Made by a program: the position numbers and the translations under genes. A stretch of DNA of 64,000 nt from Microbulbifer sp. ALW1 (GTDB lineage Bacteria > Pseudomonadota > Gammaproteobacteria > Pseudomonadales > Cellvibrionaceae). The notes under the pieces are model-generated. The model saw only the letters and a list, made by a program, of their open reading frames with translations, made no database searches and was not told the DNA's origin. The stretch covers positions 516,001 to 580,000 of the forward strand of contig NZ_CP047569.1 of the NCBI RefSeq assembly GCF_009903625.1. The letters run 5' to 3'. This document shows positions 8,546-17,079 of this stretch, one piece after another. Position 1 is the stretch's first letter; each line of letters opens with the position of its first letter.

Positions 8546-9340
8546 TCAGGCAATGTTTTTAATCAAACCGCCTTCAGCCTTGATACTCGCGCCGTTGATC
8601 GCGGCGCTCAGAGGTGAAGCGATAAAGGCAACCACCGAGCCAATTTCTTCCGGTTTGATAAATCGCTGTAGCAGTGAATCCGGTTCGGTTTCCTTGAAAA
8701 AGTCACGTACGAATTCGTCCTCACTTTTTCCCTGAACCTGGGCGCTTTCTTTCAGCCAGGTACTGACGCCATCGGTAAGAGTGGGGCCTGGCAGCACGCA
8801 GTTCACCGTTATATTTTTGCCGCTGCCTCGGGTCAGGTTTGCCAGACCACGCCCCAGGACCAGCTGCGCGCCTTTGGTGACCGAATAGTGCACCATGCTC
8901 TCCAGTCCGCGTATTCCCGCCTCGCTGGATATATTAATAATGCGCGCGAAGTCCTGCTCCAGCATTTTCGGAAAGTAGTGGCGGCAGAGGCGCACGGTGC
9001 TCATGACATTGACGTCCAAAAAATGGCGCCACTCGTCGTCGCTAATTTCTGCGAACGGTTTGGGATTGAATATCCCCATGTTGTTGATCAGTACCGACAG
9101 CGTGCCGCAGCCATCGATTTCCCTGCAGATACGGGCGGAATCCTCAACGTCGGCGAGGTCACCATCGATCGCCAGCACATCGCCGAAACGCTTTAAATCT
9201 TCTGCAACAGCGTCGCTACCGGAGCGGCCGTTAATGATCACCCGAGCGCCTTCCTGCAACAGCGCTATGGCTATGGCTCGGCCAATCCCCTTGGTGGAGC
9301 CGCTGACAAATACCAGTTTTCCTGCGAGCCCAAGATCCAT
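8546..9340 (-). CDS. SDR family oxidoreductase
   Basis: 264 residues from the ATG with GGAGG seven bases upstream; an earlier in-frame GTG at 9361 precedes that ribosome-binding site. Classical short-chain dehydrogenase features: GSTKGIGRAIA for the dinucleotide (~14-24), NNMGIF, and the Ser-Tyr-Lys set in INISSEAG...VHYSVTKGA. The long ESAQVQGKSEDEFVRDFFKETEPDSL insert is typical of SDRs near FabG and BKR-like proteins. Substrate unknown. It converges on the nitrilase gene. Confidence 0.82.
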   Translation of the reverse strand: MDLGLAGKLVFVSGSTKGIGRAIAIALLQEGARVIINGRSGSDAVAEDLKRFGDVLAIDGDLADVEDSARICREIDGCGTLSVLINNMGIFNPKPFAEISDDEWRHFLDVNVMSTVRLCRHYFPKMLEQDFARIINISSEAGIRGLESMVHYSVTKGAQLVLGRGLANLTRGSGKNITVNCVLPGPTLTDGVSTWLKESAQVQGKSEDEFVRDFFKETEPDSLLQRFIKPEEIGSVVAFIASPLSAAINGASIKAEGGLIKNIA

Positions 9341-9407
9341 TTCCATGCCTCCAATAGTCACTCAGCCGTCAAACACTGATCGACAATAGTAGTGTGGAAA
9401 CAGATAC

Positions 9408-9437
9408 AAAAAAGGCCACTCGGTGAGTGGCCTTTTT
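9408..9437 (-). terminator. Bidirectional intrinsic terminator
   Basis: Perfect 8-bp stem GGCCACTC/GAGTGGCC with a 3-base loop, flanked by A6 on one side and T5 on the other. It lies just downstream of the FAH-family gene and ends the tyrosine-catabolism transcript. Confidence 0.9.
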
Positions 9438-9447
9438 GAAGCTCGGC

Positions 9448-10467
9448 TTATGCCTGCTCGACTATCTGCTCGACAACCTGCTCGATGCGCCCGAATATTG
9501 ACTGGCCGTTACCGTCCAGCATTTCGATCGCGATCCTGTCGCCGAACTGCATAAAGGAAGTACTCGGTTTGCCTTCCTGAATGGTTTCGATCATACGTAT
9601 CTCGGCGATACAGCTGTAGCCGACACCGCCCTCCTTCACCGGCTTGCCGGGGCCGCCGTCGAGTTTATTCGACACGGTGCCGGAACCGATAATGGTGCCG
9701 GCGCCCAGTGGGCGGGTTTTGGCGGCGTGCGCAATCAACTGACCAAAGTGGAAGGTCATATCGATACCCGCATTGGGCTCACCGAATTTTTCACCGTTCA
9801 GTTCGGACACCAGCGGCAGGTGCAATTTGCCCGCTTTCCAGTGATCACCCAGTTGCGCCGGGGTCACACACACCGGCGAGAAAGCGCTGGAGGGTTTGGA
9901 CTGGTAAAAACCGAAACCCTTGGACAGTTCGTTCGGGATCAGACCGCGCAGGGAAACATCGTTAACCAGCATTACCAGTTTGATGTGCTTCAGCGCATCT
10001 TCCGGGGAAACGCCCATGGGAACGTCATCGGTAATTACCGCGATTTCCGCTTCAAAGTCGATACCGAAGCCTTCGCTTTGCGGCATCTTCACCGGCTCGC
10101 GCGGCGCCAGGAAGGTATCGGAACCACCCTGGTACATCAGCGGATCGGTCCAGAAACTTTCCGGCATTTCCGCGTTGCGCGCCTTGCGCACCAACTCCAC
10201 GTGGTTCACGTAGGCGGAGCCATCGGCCCAGTGGTAAGCGCGCGGCAGCGGCGAGTGGCACTTGGCCTGATCGAAGGCTTCGCCTTCGATTTCGCCACTG
10301 CTGAGTTTTTGCTGCAGTGCTTCGAGCTGTGCGGATTTTTCTGCCCAGTCGTCCAGTGCACTTTGCAGGGTCGGTGCGATTTCGGTGGCGGATACCATGC
10401 GGGTGAGGTCATCACTGACCACCACAAGCTGGCCATCGCGGCCGGATTTCAGGCTGGCTAACTTCAC
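9448..10467 (-). CDS. Fumarylacetoacetate hydrolase family protein
   Basis: 339 residues. The C-terminal FAH fold shows GFGIDFEAEIAVITDDVP (metal-binding Glu residues), VMLVNDVSLRGL, KPSSAFSPVCVTP and GTIIGSGTVSN. In the homogentisate pathway this enzyme cleaves fumarylacetoacetate to fumarate and acetoacetate, which fits the neighbouring hpd. FAH-family paralogues do other hydrolyses, so the assignment rests mainly on context. Last gene of a three-gene minus-strand operon ended by a strong terminator. Confidence 0.82.
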   Translation of the reverse strand: MKLASLKSGRDGQLVVVSDDLTRMVSATEIAPTLQSALDDWAEKSAQLEALQQKLSSGEIEGEAFDQAKCHSPLPRAYHWADGSAYVNHVELVRKARNAEMPESFWTDPLMYQGGSDTFLAPREPVKMPQSEGFGIDFEAEIAVITDDVPMGVSPEDALKHIKLVMLVNDVSLRGLIPNELSKGFGFYQSKPSSAFSPVCVTPAQLGDHWKAGKLHLPLVSELNGEKFGEPNAGIDMTFHFGQLIAHAAKTRPLGAGTIIGSGTVSNKLDGGPGKPVKEGGVGYSCIAEIRMIETIQEGKPSTSFMQFGDRIAIEMLDGNGQSIFGRIEQVVEQIVEQA

Positions 10468-10495
10468 TGTGCCTTCCTCTTAACAATAATTTGGT

Positions 10496-11044
10496 TTACG
10501 GATCGAGTGCCTTGAACTCTGCGTCACCGTGCATCCAGGCCGCGTGGCGCGGCGCCTTCTTGGTGCGGGACCACTCTTCCAGCATATCCTCGGCGACGCG
10601 CTTCAACTCTTTGTGCATACCGGGCTTGGCGGTATTGGCGGCGAGTTCGATGCGGTGACCATTCGGGTCGAAGAAATAGATGGATTTGAAAATGGTGTGA
10701 TCGGTGGGACCGAGTACGTCGACACCGGCATCTTCGAGTTTCTGCTTCATTGCCAGCAACTCGTCCATGCTCTCCACTTCCATCGCGATGTGCTGTACCC
10801 ACTGCGGGGTATTTTCATCGCGGCCCATGTCCGGAGAATTGGGCAGCTCAAAAAATGCCAGTACATTGCCCTGCCCCGCATCGAGGAACACGTGCATGTA
10901 CGGATCCGGTGCCCCGGTGGAGGGCACCTTGTCTTCGGCAATCGCGAGCTGGAATTCCATGCCCAGGAGGTCGCGGTAGAACTCCACGGTCTCCTTGGCA
11001 TCGCGGCAACGGTAGGCCACGTGGTGAATGCGTTGAATCGCCAT
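10496..11044 (-). CDS. VOC/glyoxalase-fold protein of the tyrosine operon
   Basis: 182 residues. The start is the ATG at 11044 with AAGGGGG upstream; a longer frame to 11122 runs into hpd and lacks family sequence. RIHHVAYRCRDAKETVEFYRDLLGMEF and QHIAMEVESMDELLAMKQKL are vicinal-oxygen-chelate repeats, with FDPNGHRIELAAN supplying a C-terminal metal ligand. Located between hpd and the FAH gene, it should act on an aromatic catabolite or be an accessory dioxygenase/isomerase. The exact reaction is unknown. Confidence 0.75.
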   Translation of the reverse strand: MAIQRIHHVAYRCRDAKETVEFYRDLLGMEFQLAIAEDKVPSTGAPDPYMHVFLDAGQGNVLAFFELPNSPDMGRDENTPQWVQHIAMEVESMDELLAMKQKLEDAGVDVLGPTDHTIFKSIYFFDPNGHRIELAANTAKPGMHKELKRVAEDMLEEWSRTKKAPRHAAWMHGDAEFKALDP

Positions 11045-11087
11045 GATAGGCCCCCTTTTGAGTTTTTCTTGAGTTTCTCGCCGCCGA

Positions 11088-12185
11088 TCAGGCCGCGTCT
11101 TCGCCCTTGGCTTTATCGCCAATCACGCCGCGCTTCAGCTGATCGCGCTCGATGGACTCGAACAGCGCCTTGAAGTTACCTTCGCCGAAGCCTTCGTCTT
11201 CCTTGCGCTGGATAAACTCGAAGAATACCGGGCCCAGCATATTGGCAGAGAAGATCTGCAGCAGCAGGCGCGGCTGGCCACCCTCGGTGGAACCGTCCAG
11301 CAGCAGACCGCGGGCTTTCAGCTCTTCGGTCGGCTCACCGTGGCCCGGCAGGCGCTCTTCCAGCATGTCGTAATAGGTTTCCGGCGGCGGGGTCATGAAC
11401 TGCATGCCCTGCGCTTTCAGGCGATCCCAGCAGGCCACCAGGTCGTCACAGGCGAAGGCGATATGCTGGATACCTTCACCGTTGTACTTCATCAGGAATT
11501 CTTCAATCTGACCGCCACCACCGGCGGCCTCTTCGTTCAGCGGGATGCGGATCTTGCCATCCGGCGCGGTCATCGCCTTGGACAGCAGACCGGTGTACTC
11601 ACCCTTGATGTCGAAGTAGCGAATTTCACGGAAGTTGAACAGATCTTCGTAGTACTTGGCCCAGTAATCCATGCGGCCGCGGTAGACGTTGTGGGTCAGG
11701 TGATCCAGGGTGTGGAAGCCGCAGCCTTCCGGGTGCTTGTCGACGCCTTCCAGCCAGTGGAAGTCGATGTCGTAAATGGTTTCGCCTTCCTTGTAGCGGT
11801 CGATCAGGTACAGGGTGGCACCGCCAATACCCTTGATCGCCGGCAGGCGCAGTTCCATCGGGCCGGTTTCCACTTCTACCGGCTGCGCGCCCTTCTCGAT
11901 GGCGCTGTTGTAGGCCAGGGTCGCGTCCTTGACGCGGAACGCCAGGCCACAGGCAGAGGGACCGTGCTCGCGGGCGTAGTAATCAGCGTGGCTGCCTTTC
12001 TCGTAATTGGTGATGAAGTTGATATCACCCTGGCGCCACAGTTCCACGTCTTTGGTGCGGTGGCGGGCAACCTTGGTGAAGCCCATGGCCTCGAAAACAG
12101 TCTCCAGAATACCCTTCTCCGGCGCAGTGAATTCAACGAACTCGAAGCCGTCCAGGCCCATGGGGTTCTCAAACAAATCGGCCAT
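11088..12185 (-). CDS. hpd: 4-hydroxyphenylpyruvate dioxygenase
   Basis: 365 residues, full length. Converts 4-hydroxyphenylpyruvate to homogentisate in tyrosine breakdown. The non-haem iron ligands are all visible: H162 ([10 protein letters not shown]), H241 ([12 protein letters not shown]) and E323 ([11 protein letters not shown]), the spacing known for the Pseudomonas enzyme. Other conserved stretches are [21 protein letters not shown] and [16 protein letters not shown]. First gene of the operon. AGGAT precedes the ATG. Confidence 0.96.
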   Translation of the reverse strand: MADLFENPMGLDGFEFVEFTAPEKGILETVFEAMGFTKVARHRTKDVELWRQGDINFITNYEKGSHADYYAREHGPSACGLAFRVKDATLAYNSAIEKGAQPVEVETGPMELRLPAIKGIGGATLYLIDRYKEGETIYDIDFHWLEGVDKHPEGCGFHTLDHLTHNVYRGRMDYWAKYYEDLFNFREIRYFDIKGEYTGLLSKAMTAPDGKIRIPLNEEAAGGGGQIEEFLMKYNGEGIQHIAFACDDLVACWDRLKAQGMQFMTPPPETYYDMLEERLPGHGEPTEELKARGLLLDGSTEGGQPRLLLQIFSANMLGPVFFEFIQRKEDEGFGEGNFKALFESIERDQLKRGVIGDKAKGEDAA

Positions 12186-12290
12186 GTGATCCTCCGTTAA
12201 TAGGACTCTTTTATTGATGACTCGGCGGCGTCGCTCGTGGCGACGGCGGTCTTGGGGAAACCAATAATGGTTTCAAGCGCAACGAATTTA

Positions 12291-12304
12291 GTTACGCATG
12301 TAAC
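12291..12304. promoter_or_regulatory. Short palindrome upstream of hpd
   Basis: GTTAC-GCAT-GTAAC, about 105 bases upstream of hpd. It could be an operator for the aromatic-catabolism operon. It does not match the TyrR consensus, and no regulator gene is adjacent. Confidence 0.25.
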
Positions 12305-12434
12305 CAATGTCAAGAGGCGGGATCTTTCGGGGACTCTTCCTGCCCCCTTAGTGATAGGGCATAGCACGGGAAATGGGATCAGGAAAGGTGACTGAACAGG
12401 CGGCGCGAGTTCAAAAATGCATGTTACAAGCAGT

Positions 12435-12459
12435 ACCGGGGCGCATTGCGCGCCCCGGT
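12435..12459 (-). terminator. Hairpin after flotillin gene
   Basis: Perfect 10-bp stem ACCGGGGCGC/GCGCCCCGGT, loop ATTGC, 20 bases past the flotillin stop. No U-tract follows on the minus strand, so it may protect the RNA 3' end rather than terminate alone. Confidence 0.5.
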
Positions 12460-12478
12460 GTCGTCAGTTGACGGCCTC

Positions 12479-14173
12479 TCAGGCTTCGGTCTCGGCGATC
12501 TTGCTCAGGTCGCCCACACCCGCCTCTTTCAGCAGGGAGTCCACCAGCGGTGCCATGGCGCGGTGCTTGAGGGCACTGCCCACCAGCGCTTCCGGCAGGC
12601 TCTGGCTTCTGGACTCGCCGTCCGCGTCCATAATGCCGCCACTGGCACGGCCACCGACGCCATTCAGACCCTCGACGGAGATGATTTTCATCCCCTCGAT
12701 TTTTTCCAGCGGCCGCACGCTCTCGCGCACGATACCCGGCAGGTGCTCGTGCAGGCTGAGTACACGCTTGAGGGCGATCTGCGCTTCGCTCAGGCTGTTC
12801 ATGGCCTCGTTCATCAGGCGCTGACCTTCCGCGTCCACCGCATATTTCTCGCGGTCGGCCTCGACCTTGATGCGCACGGCTTCCGCTTCGGCGCTTGCCT
12901 GCAGACGCAGGGCCTCGGCCTTGTCTTCCGCGGCGGCTTTTTCCGCTTCGGCGGCGACCTTGATGCCGGTTGCCTGGCGCTCGGCTTCTTTCTGCGCTTC
13001 GATGATTTCGATGCGCTTGTCACGCTCGGCCACTTCCACGTCCTTGGCGGTGCGCACCTGTTCTTCCGCTCTCACCGCCTCGGCCCGGGCCACGTTGGCC
13101 TGCTGGTCGGCAACGGACTGTTCCTTGGATTTTTCCGCAACCGCAATGGCGCGCTCCTGCTCGGCGATTTCCACGGATTTCAGTTTGGAAATCCGCTGCT
13201 CGTCGAGAATCCGCTCGCGCTCGATTTCCTGCTCCTGCAGGCGCTTTTCCTTTTCAATTTCCAGCAGGCGGGTGGCCTGCTCGGCGGCGATGCGTGACTG
13301 GTCTACTTCGCGCTGGGCCTCGATCTCTGCCTGGCGTGCCGCGCGCTCCTGGGCGGCGGTCTCCCGCGCCATATCCGCTTTCTGTGCCGCTTCGCGGTTT
13401 TCCAGTTCGCGCTGCTGCTCCAGGAAGGCGTAGCGCTTCTCTTTTTCGATTTCGAGACGCTGGCGCTCGGCTTCCAGGTTTTTGGTTTCTATCTGGATGC
13501 GGGTTTCCTGCTCGACATCGTTGACCTCTTTGCGGCGGGCCTCGATGGAACGGGTCATGCTGGCAAGACCTTCGGCGTCGAACACATTGTCCTGGTTGAA
13601 GAATTCTTTATGGGTCTGGTCGAGGCCGGTCAGGGATACGGACTCCAGTTCCAGACCGTTTTTCAGCAGGTCTTCGGACACCACCTGCTGTACCTTCTGT
13701 ACAAACTGGCTGCGCTGCTCGTGCAGTTCCGCCATTTCCATTTCCGCCGCCACCGAGCGCAGGGCGTCGACAAATTTGCCCTCGATCATGTCCTTCAGCG
13801 CTTCCGGATCCAGGGTGCGGATACCGAGGGTCTGCGCCGCATTGGCGATGGCATCGTTATCCGGTTTCACCCGCAGGTAAAATTCGGCCAGCACATCCAC
13901 GCGCATGCGGTCTTTGGTAATCAACGCCTGGTGCTCCTTGCGCGAAACCGCAAGGCGCAGGGTATTCATGTTGACCGGGATGATTTCGTGGAGTACGGGC
14001 AGCACCAGGGCACCGCCGTTCATGATGACCTTCTGCCCGCCCATACCGGTGCGCACAAAGGAGCGCTCCTTGGATGCACGGGTATACAGTCGCGCGAAAA
14101 TGGTGCCGATCACAATCAGGCCAACGAGCACAGCTCCTGCCATGATCGCGATACTGGAAAGATTCTGGATCAC
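12479..14173 (-). CDS. yqiK: Flotillin family protein (YqiK type)
   Basis: 564 residues. One N-terminal membrane segment (~8-28), an SPFH/band-7 domain (~30-200, with RTGMGGQKVIMNGGALVLPVLHEI), a long charged Ala/Glu/Lys/Arg coiled coil (~200-450), and a conserved end with LSLHEHLPGIV and EGMKIISVEGLNG. Flotillins scaffold membrane microdomains and oligomerise through the coiled coil. It follows the YqiJ gene on the same strand with a 45-base gap, the conserved pair. Confidence 0.92.
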   Translation of the reverse strand: MIQNLSSIAIMAGAVLVGLIVIGTIFARLYTRASKERSFVRTGMGGQKVIMNGGALVLPVLHEIIPVNMNTLRLAVSRKEHQALITKDRMRVDVLAEFYLRVKPDNDAIANAAQTLGIRTLDPEALKDMIEGKFVDALRSVAAEMEMAELHEQRSQFVQKVQQVVSEDLLKNGLELESVSLTGLDQTHKEFFNQDNVFDAEGLASMTRSIEARRKEVNDVEQETRIQIETKNLEAERQRLEIEKEKRYAFLEQQRELENREAAQKADMARETAAQERAARQAEIEAQREVDQSRIAAEQATRLLEIEKEKRLQEQEIERERILDEQRISKLKSVEIAEQERAIAVAEKSKEQSVADQQANVARAEAVRAEEQVRTAKDVEVAERDKRIEIIEAQKEAERQATGIKVAAEAEKAAAEDKAEALRLQASAEAEAVRIKVEADREKYAVDAEGQRLMNEAMNSLSEAQIALKRVLSLHEHLPGIVRESVRPLEKIEGMKIISVEGLNGVGGRASGGIMDADGESRSQSLPEALVGSALKHRAMAPLVDSLLKEAGVGDLSKIAETEA

Positions 14174-14218
14174 TGGTTATTTCTCCGAGATGTTTTAACG
14201 TTTTTTAAGAGTGTATTT

Positions 14219-14875
14219 TTATTCGGCAGCGATTTGTCCGGCGGGCCTGATTGCCCGAAAACGTGCTCCCTGTTCTTCCACCAGGACAACCTGCTGCCCC
14301 TGGGAAAAGGTTTCTCCCTCTTCATAGGGCTCCACCATGACATAGTGGTTGGTACCGAATTCATCGCTAAAGCGCGCTTCCGCCGGGGAACCGACCTCGG
14401 CCCGACCAACGGTGATGACTGCGGTGCGCCCGGCGAAGGTATCGCGGCTCACCGACTGAGTTTCGTCTCCGGGAGCCAGAAAGCGCAGTACCCTGCCAAA
14501 CACCCGCACCTGGGGTAGCGCCAGCAGCACTACCGGAAGTGCCAGCATCCAGGTGGGCAGGAGGCTGCCGAGAAGGGCTTCGCTGAGCATTTGCAGCAGC
14601 AGGCCAGTGACACCGAAGGTTACCAGGAAGGCCACCAGCAGAATCAGCGCCGGCACCTCGCCGAAGCGCAGCCAGCCCAGCAGCTTGGTGAGTCCGCCAG
14701 TGGTGCTGGCTGTGGGTGCGTCGGTGTTGATGTTCATATCCGGCAGCAGGTTATCCAGCAGGTCGGACAGGCCGGCGCCGATCAGCAGCATCACGCCTTC
14801 GAGCAGCGCGATCATCAGCATCAGCACCAGGGCGCCGGTAAACAGCTGGTTGCCGTCTTGCAGTAGAAATTCCAT
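14219..14875 (-). CDS. yqiJ: YqiJ family membrane protein with OB-fold (NfeD-like)
   Basis: 218 residues. An N-terminal membrane segment (~13-38), two further hydrophobic stretches (~75-125), then a soluble C-terminal OB-fold (GRTAVITVGRAEVGSPAEARF...GQQVVLVEEQGARFRA), as in NfeD-like partners of flotillins. First gene of a two-gene operon with yqiK; the pair is thought to act together in membrane organisation. Confidence 0.87.
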   Translation of the reverse strand: MEFLLQDGNQLFTGALVLMLMIALLEGVMLLIGAGLSDLLDNLLPDMNINTDAPTASTTGGLTKLLGWLRFGEVPALILLVAFLVTFGVTGLLLQMLSEALLGSLLPTWMLALPVVLLALPQVRVFGRVLRFLAPGDETQSVSRDTFAGRTAVITVGRAEVGSPAEARFSDEFGTNHYVMVEPYEEGETFSQGQQVVLVEEQGARFRAIRPAGQIAAE

Positions 14876-15042
14876 CGGCCCTCCGTGGGCGGTTTTTTAT
14901 CGTTGTGTGATCAATGGTGTGATCCGTTTTTGTCCTGTATTCCCTGCGCAGCTTTCAGCGCAATGCCTCCAAATTACCGAGCGTGGGGATGGCGGTCAAT
15001 CACACCGCATTACAAACGGTTAATCGCGGGAATTTCAGGCAT

Positions 15043-15065
15043 AAAAAAACCACCCGAAGGTGGTT
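15043..15065 (-). terminator. Intrinsic terminator downstream of fpr
   Basis: AACCACC/GGTGGTT stem with loop CGAA; on the minus strand it is followed by T7. It lies ~190 bases beyond the fpr stop, so fpr would have a long 3' untranslated region. Confidence 0.8.
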
Positions 15066-15213
15066 ATCAATACAGGGTTATCCTGCCTCACTGGATGGTC
15101 CCGGCACTGTCGTGACAGGGCACCGGGGTCGACACTTTAAACTGGCAGAAAGCCTTTTCTTTCCTTGCGCAAATCCATCGCACGACTTCCTTCAAAGTAC
15201 CGACGCCGCTGCC

Positions 15214-15240
15214 CTGTCTCCAGAGACTGTCTCCAGAGAC
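15214..15240. repeat. Two tandem 13-bp repeats
   Basis: CTGTCTCCAGAGA occurs twice head to tail (15214-15226, 15227-15239), 12 bases after the fpr stop. Each unit contains GTCTC..GAGAC, so it can also fold as a short hairpin. Confidence 0.75.
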
Positions 15241-15252
15241 CGCTAAGGGCGA

Positions 15253-16029
15253 TTATTTCTCTACAAACGCCCGCTCGATCACATACTCGTGGGGAACGCC
15301 AGCGCGGGTCTCTTTAAAGCCCCAGTCGTCGAGGATGTTGGTCAGGTCCTTCAGCATCGCCGGGGAGCCGCACAGCATAAAGCGGTCTTCTTCCACATTC
15401 GGCTTGGGCAGGCCCAGGTCGCTGAACATCTTGCCGGACAGCATCAGGTCGGTGAGACGACCGTTGTTGCGGTAGGGCTCGCGGGTGACCGTGGGGTAGT
15501 ACAGCAGCCCTTCGCGCACCATCTCGCCAAAGTACTCGTGTTCCGGCAGTTCCTTTTCGATGTAATCCTGGTAGGCCAGCTCGGATTTGAAGCGCACGCC
15601 GTGGGTGAGGATCACCTGATCGAAACGCTCGTACACATCCGGATCCTTGATGATGCTCATAAACGGCGCCAGCCCGGTACCGGTAGAGAGCAGCCACAGG
15701 CGCTTGCCCGGGAGCAGGTGATCCGCCACCAGGGTACCGGTGGGTTTGCGGCTGACGAAAATCTCGTCACCGGGTTTGATCTTCTGCAGCTGGGAGGTCA
15801 GGGGGCCGTCCGGCACCTTGATGCTGAAAAACTCCAGCTCGTCTTCATAGTTGGCACTGGCAATGGAATAGGCGCGCAACAGCGGGCGACCGTTGGGCTG
15901 CTCCAGGCCGATCATGGTGAAATGGCCGTTTTCGAAGCGGAATCCGGGATCGCGGCTGGTCTTGAAACTGAACAGGGTGTCGTTCCAGTGATGGACCTCG
16001 AGCACGGTTTCCTTATTCAAATTTGACAT
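15253..16029 (-). CDS. fpr: Ferredoxin/flavodoxin-NADP+ reductase
   Basis: 258 residues, the size of Fpr class IIA. FAD-binding: RPLLRAYSIASANYEDELEFFSIKVPDGPLTS (RxYS motif). NADP-binding: LLSTGTGLAPFMSIIKDP and EEDRFMLCGSPAML. The C-terminal VIERAFVEK is characteristic of the subgroup. It moves electrons between NADPH and ferredoxin or flavodoxin and is oxidative-stress inducible in relatives. The divergent LysR gene next door is arranged as in Pseudomonas fpr-finR. Confidence 0.93.
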   Translation of the reverse strand: MSNLNKETVLEVHHWNDTLFSFKTSRDPGFRFENGHFTMIGLEQPNGRPLLRAYSIASANYEDELEFFSIKVPDGPLTSQLQKIKPGDEIFVSRKPTGTLVADHLLPGKRLWLLSTGTGLAPFMSIIKDPDVYERFDQVILTHGVRFKSELAYQDYIEKELPEHEYFGEMVREGLLYYPTVTREPYRNNGRLTDLMLSGKMFSDLGLPKPNVEEDRFMLCGSPAMLKDLTNILDDWGFKETRAGVPHEYVIERAFVEK

Positions 16030-16117
16030 AACAATAGAACCACTTATTCCTGACCTTTTTGCTGGGTGAATTCTAGCGCTGGCTTATCTATTGGCAAAAT
16101 GGGATATTTCGATATTC

Positions 16118-16138
16118 GTTATCTATTTTATTGATAAC
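16118..16138. promoter_or_regulatory. LysR-type box between fpr and finR
   Basis: GTTATC-N9-GATAAC contains ATC-N9-GAT, a common LysR-family operator form. It lies in the divergent promoter region, ~90 bases from the fpr start and 60 from the regulator start, where a LysR protein would control both genes. Confidence 0.55.
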
Positions 16139-16144
16139 TGTATT

Positions 16145-16162
16145 TCTGGCCTCGAGGCCAGA
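16145..16162. promoter_or_regulatory. 18-bp perfect palindrome before finR
   Basis: TCTGGCCTCGAGGCCAGA is fully self-complementary and lies 35 bases upstream of the LysR start, overlapping its likely promoter or leader. It may be a second operator or a 5'-UTR hairpin. Confidence 0.5.
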
Positions 16163-16197
16163 GAAGTCCGGATATGCTCAGTTAAAAGGTCTTGCCC

Positions 16198-17079
16198 ATG
16201 CGCTACTCCCTGCGTCAGCTCGAGGTATTTCTCGCCTGCGCCCACTTCCAGAATGTCAGCCGTGCGGCCGAGAGCCTGAGCATGTCGCAATCCGCCGCCT
16301 CCACCGCACTCAAGGAGTTCGAACAACAGTTTGACCTGCGCCTGTTCGAGCGCACCGGCAAGCGTCTGCAGTTGAATGAACTGGGGCGGCAGTTGTGGCC
16401 GCGGGCAGAGGAATTGCTGGAACGGGCGCGGGAACTGGAAGCCACCCTGCAGGCCCACGGCGACCTGGGACGCCTGAAGATCGGCGCCACCCTGACCATT
16501 GGTAACTACCTCGCCGCCGGCATCATGGCCAACTATATGGAACAGCAACCGGGTGCACGGGTAGAGCTGGAAGTGGCCAACACCGCGGCCATCGCCCAGG
16601 GCGTATTGAATTTCGAGCTGGATCTGGGGTTGATTGAGGGGGAGCTGAATCACCCGGACCTGGAGATGATCCCCTGGCGGGACGACGAGCTGGTGGTGTT
16701 CTGCGCGCCGGATCACCCACTGGTCACGCGACCGCAGCTGAGCGACGAGGACCTGCGCGAGGCCACCTGGATACTGCGGGAAACAGGCTCCGGCACCCGC
16801 CAGACCTTTGATCGCGCACTGGCGGGGCTGCTGCCGGAACTGAATATCCGGCTGGAGCTGCAGCACACCGAGGCGATCAAACGTGCGGTGGAAGCGGGAC
16901 TCGGGATCAGCTGCCTGTCCCGGGTCTCCCTCACCGACGCCTTCAAACGCGGCGCGCTGGTGGAGCTACCGGTACCCCAGCGGGATTTCCGCCGCGAATT
17001 TTACTTCGCCCTGCACCGGCAGAAGTACCGCAGCGCCGGTATCGAACGCTGGCTGGAACTCTGCCGGCAGATGCCTTAA
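16198..17079 (+). CDS. LysR regulator, FinR-like
   Basis: 293 residues from the ATG with AAAGGT upstream; a TTG two codons earlier is less likely. N-terminal winged helix (LRQLEVFLACAHFQNVSRAAESLSMSQSAASTALKEFE) and a LysR substrate domain with effector-pocket features (GATLTIGNYL, EAGLGISCLSR). Divergent to fpr, as FinR is in Pseudomonas, where it activates fpr under oxidative stress. Identity as FinR is inferred from that arrangement. Its stop codon and the stop of the convergent RimK-like gene share the bases TTAA at 17076-17079. Confidence 0.85.
   Translation: MRYSLRQLEVFLACAHFQNVSRAAESLSMSQSAASTALKEFEQQFDLRLFERTGKRLQLNELGRQLWPRAEELLERARELEATLQAHGDLGRLKIGATLTIGNYLAAGIMANYMEQQPGARVELEVANTAAIAQGVLNFELDLGLIEGELNHPDLEMIPWRDDELVVFCAPDHPLVTRPQLSDEDLREATWILRETGSGTRQTFDRALAGLLPELNIRLELQHTEAIKRAVEAGLGISCLSRVSLTDAFKRGALVELPVPQRDFRREFYFALHRQKYRSAGIERWLELCRQMP

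Larger units (their letters stand above)
14876..15252. other. 377-bp intergenic region
   Basis: Holds the promoter side of yqiJ, the terminator at 15043-15065, and a 13-bp tandem repeat near 15214. No coding signal on either strand looked convincing. Confidence 0.6.

Noticed and set aside
10496..11122. VOC gene start at 11122
   Set aside because: The extra N-terminal residues are basic, not conserved and overlap hpd. The ATG at 11044 has a strong ribosome-binding site.
11340..12200. Plus-strand frame opposite hpd
   Set aside because: hpd iron ligands are all intact on the minus strand; the opposite frame has no family features.
12186..12478. Riboswitch or small gene upstream of hpd
   Set aside because: Only a short palindrome and the flotillin 3' hairpin could be supported; no conserved aptamer-like structure or coding frame was seen.
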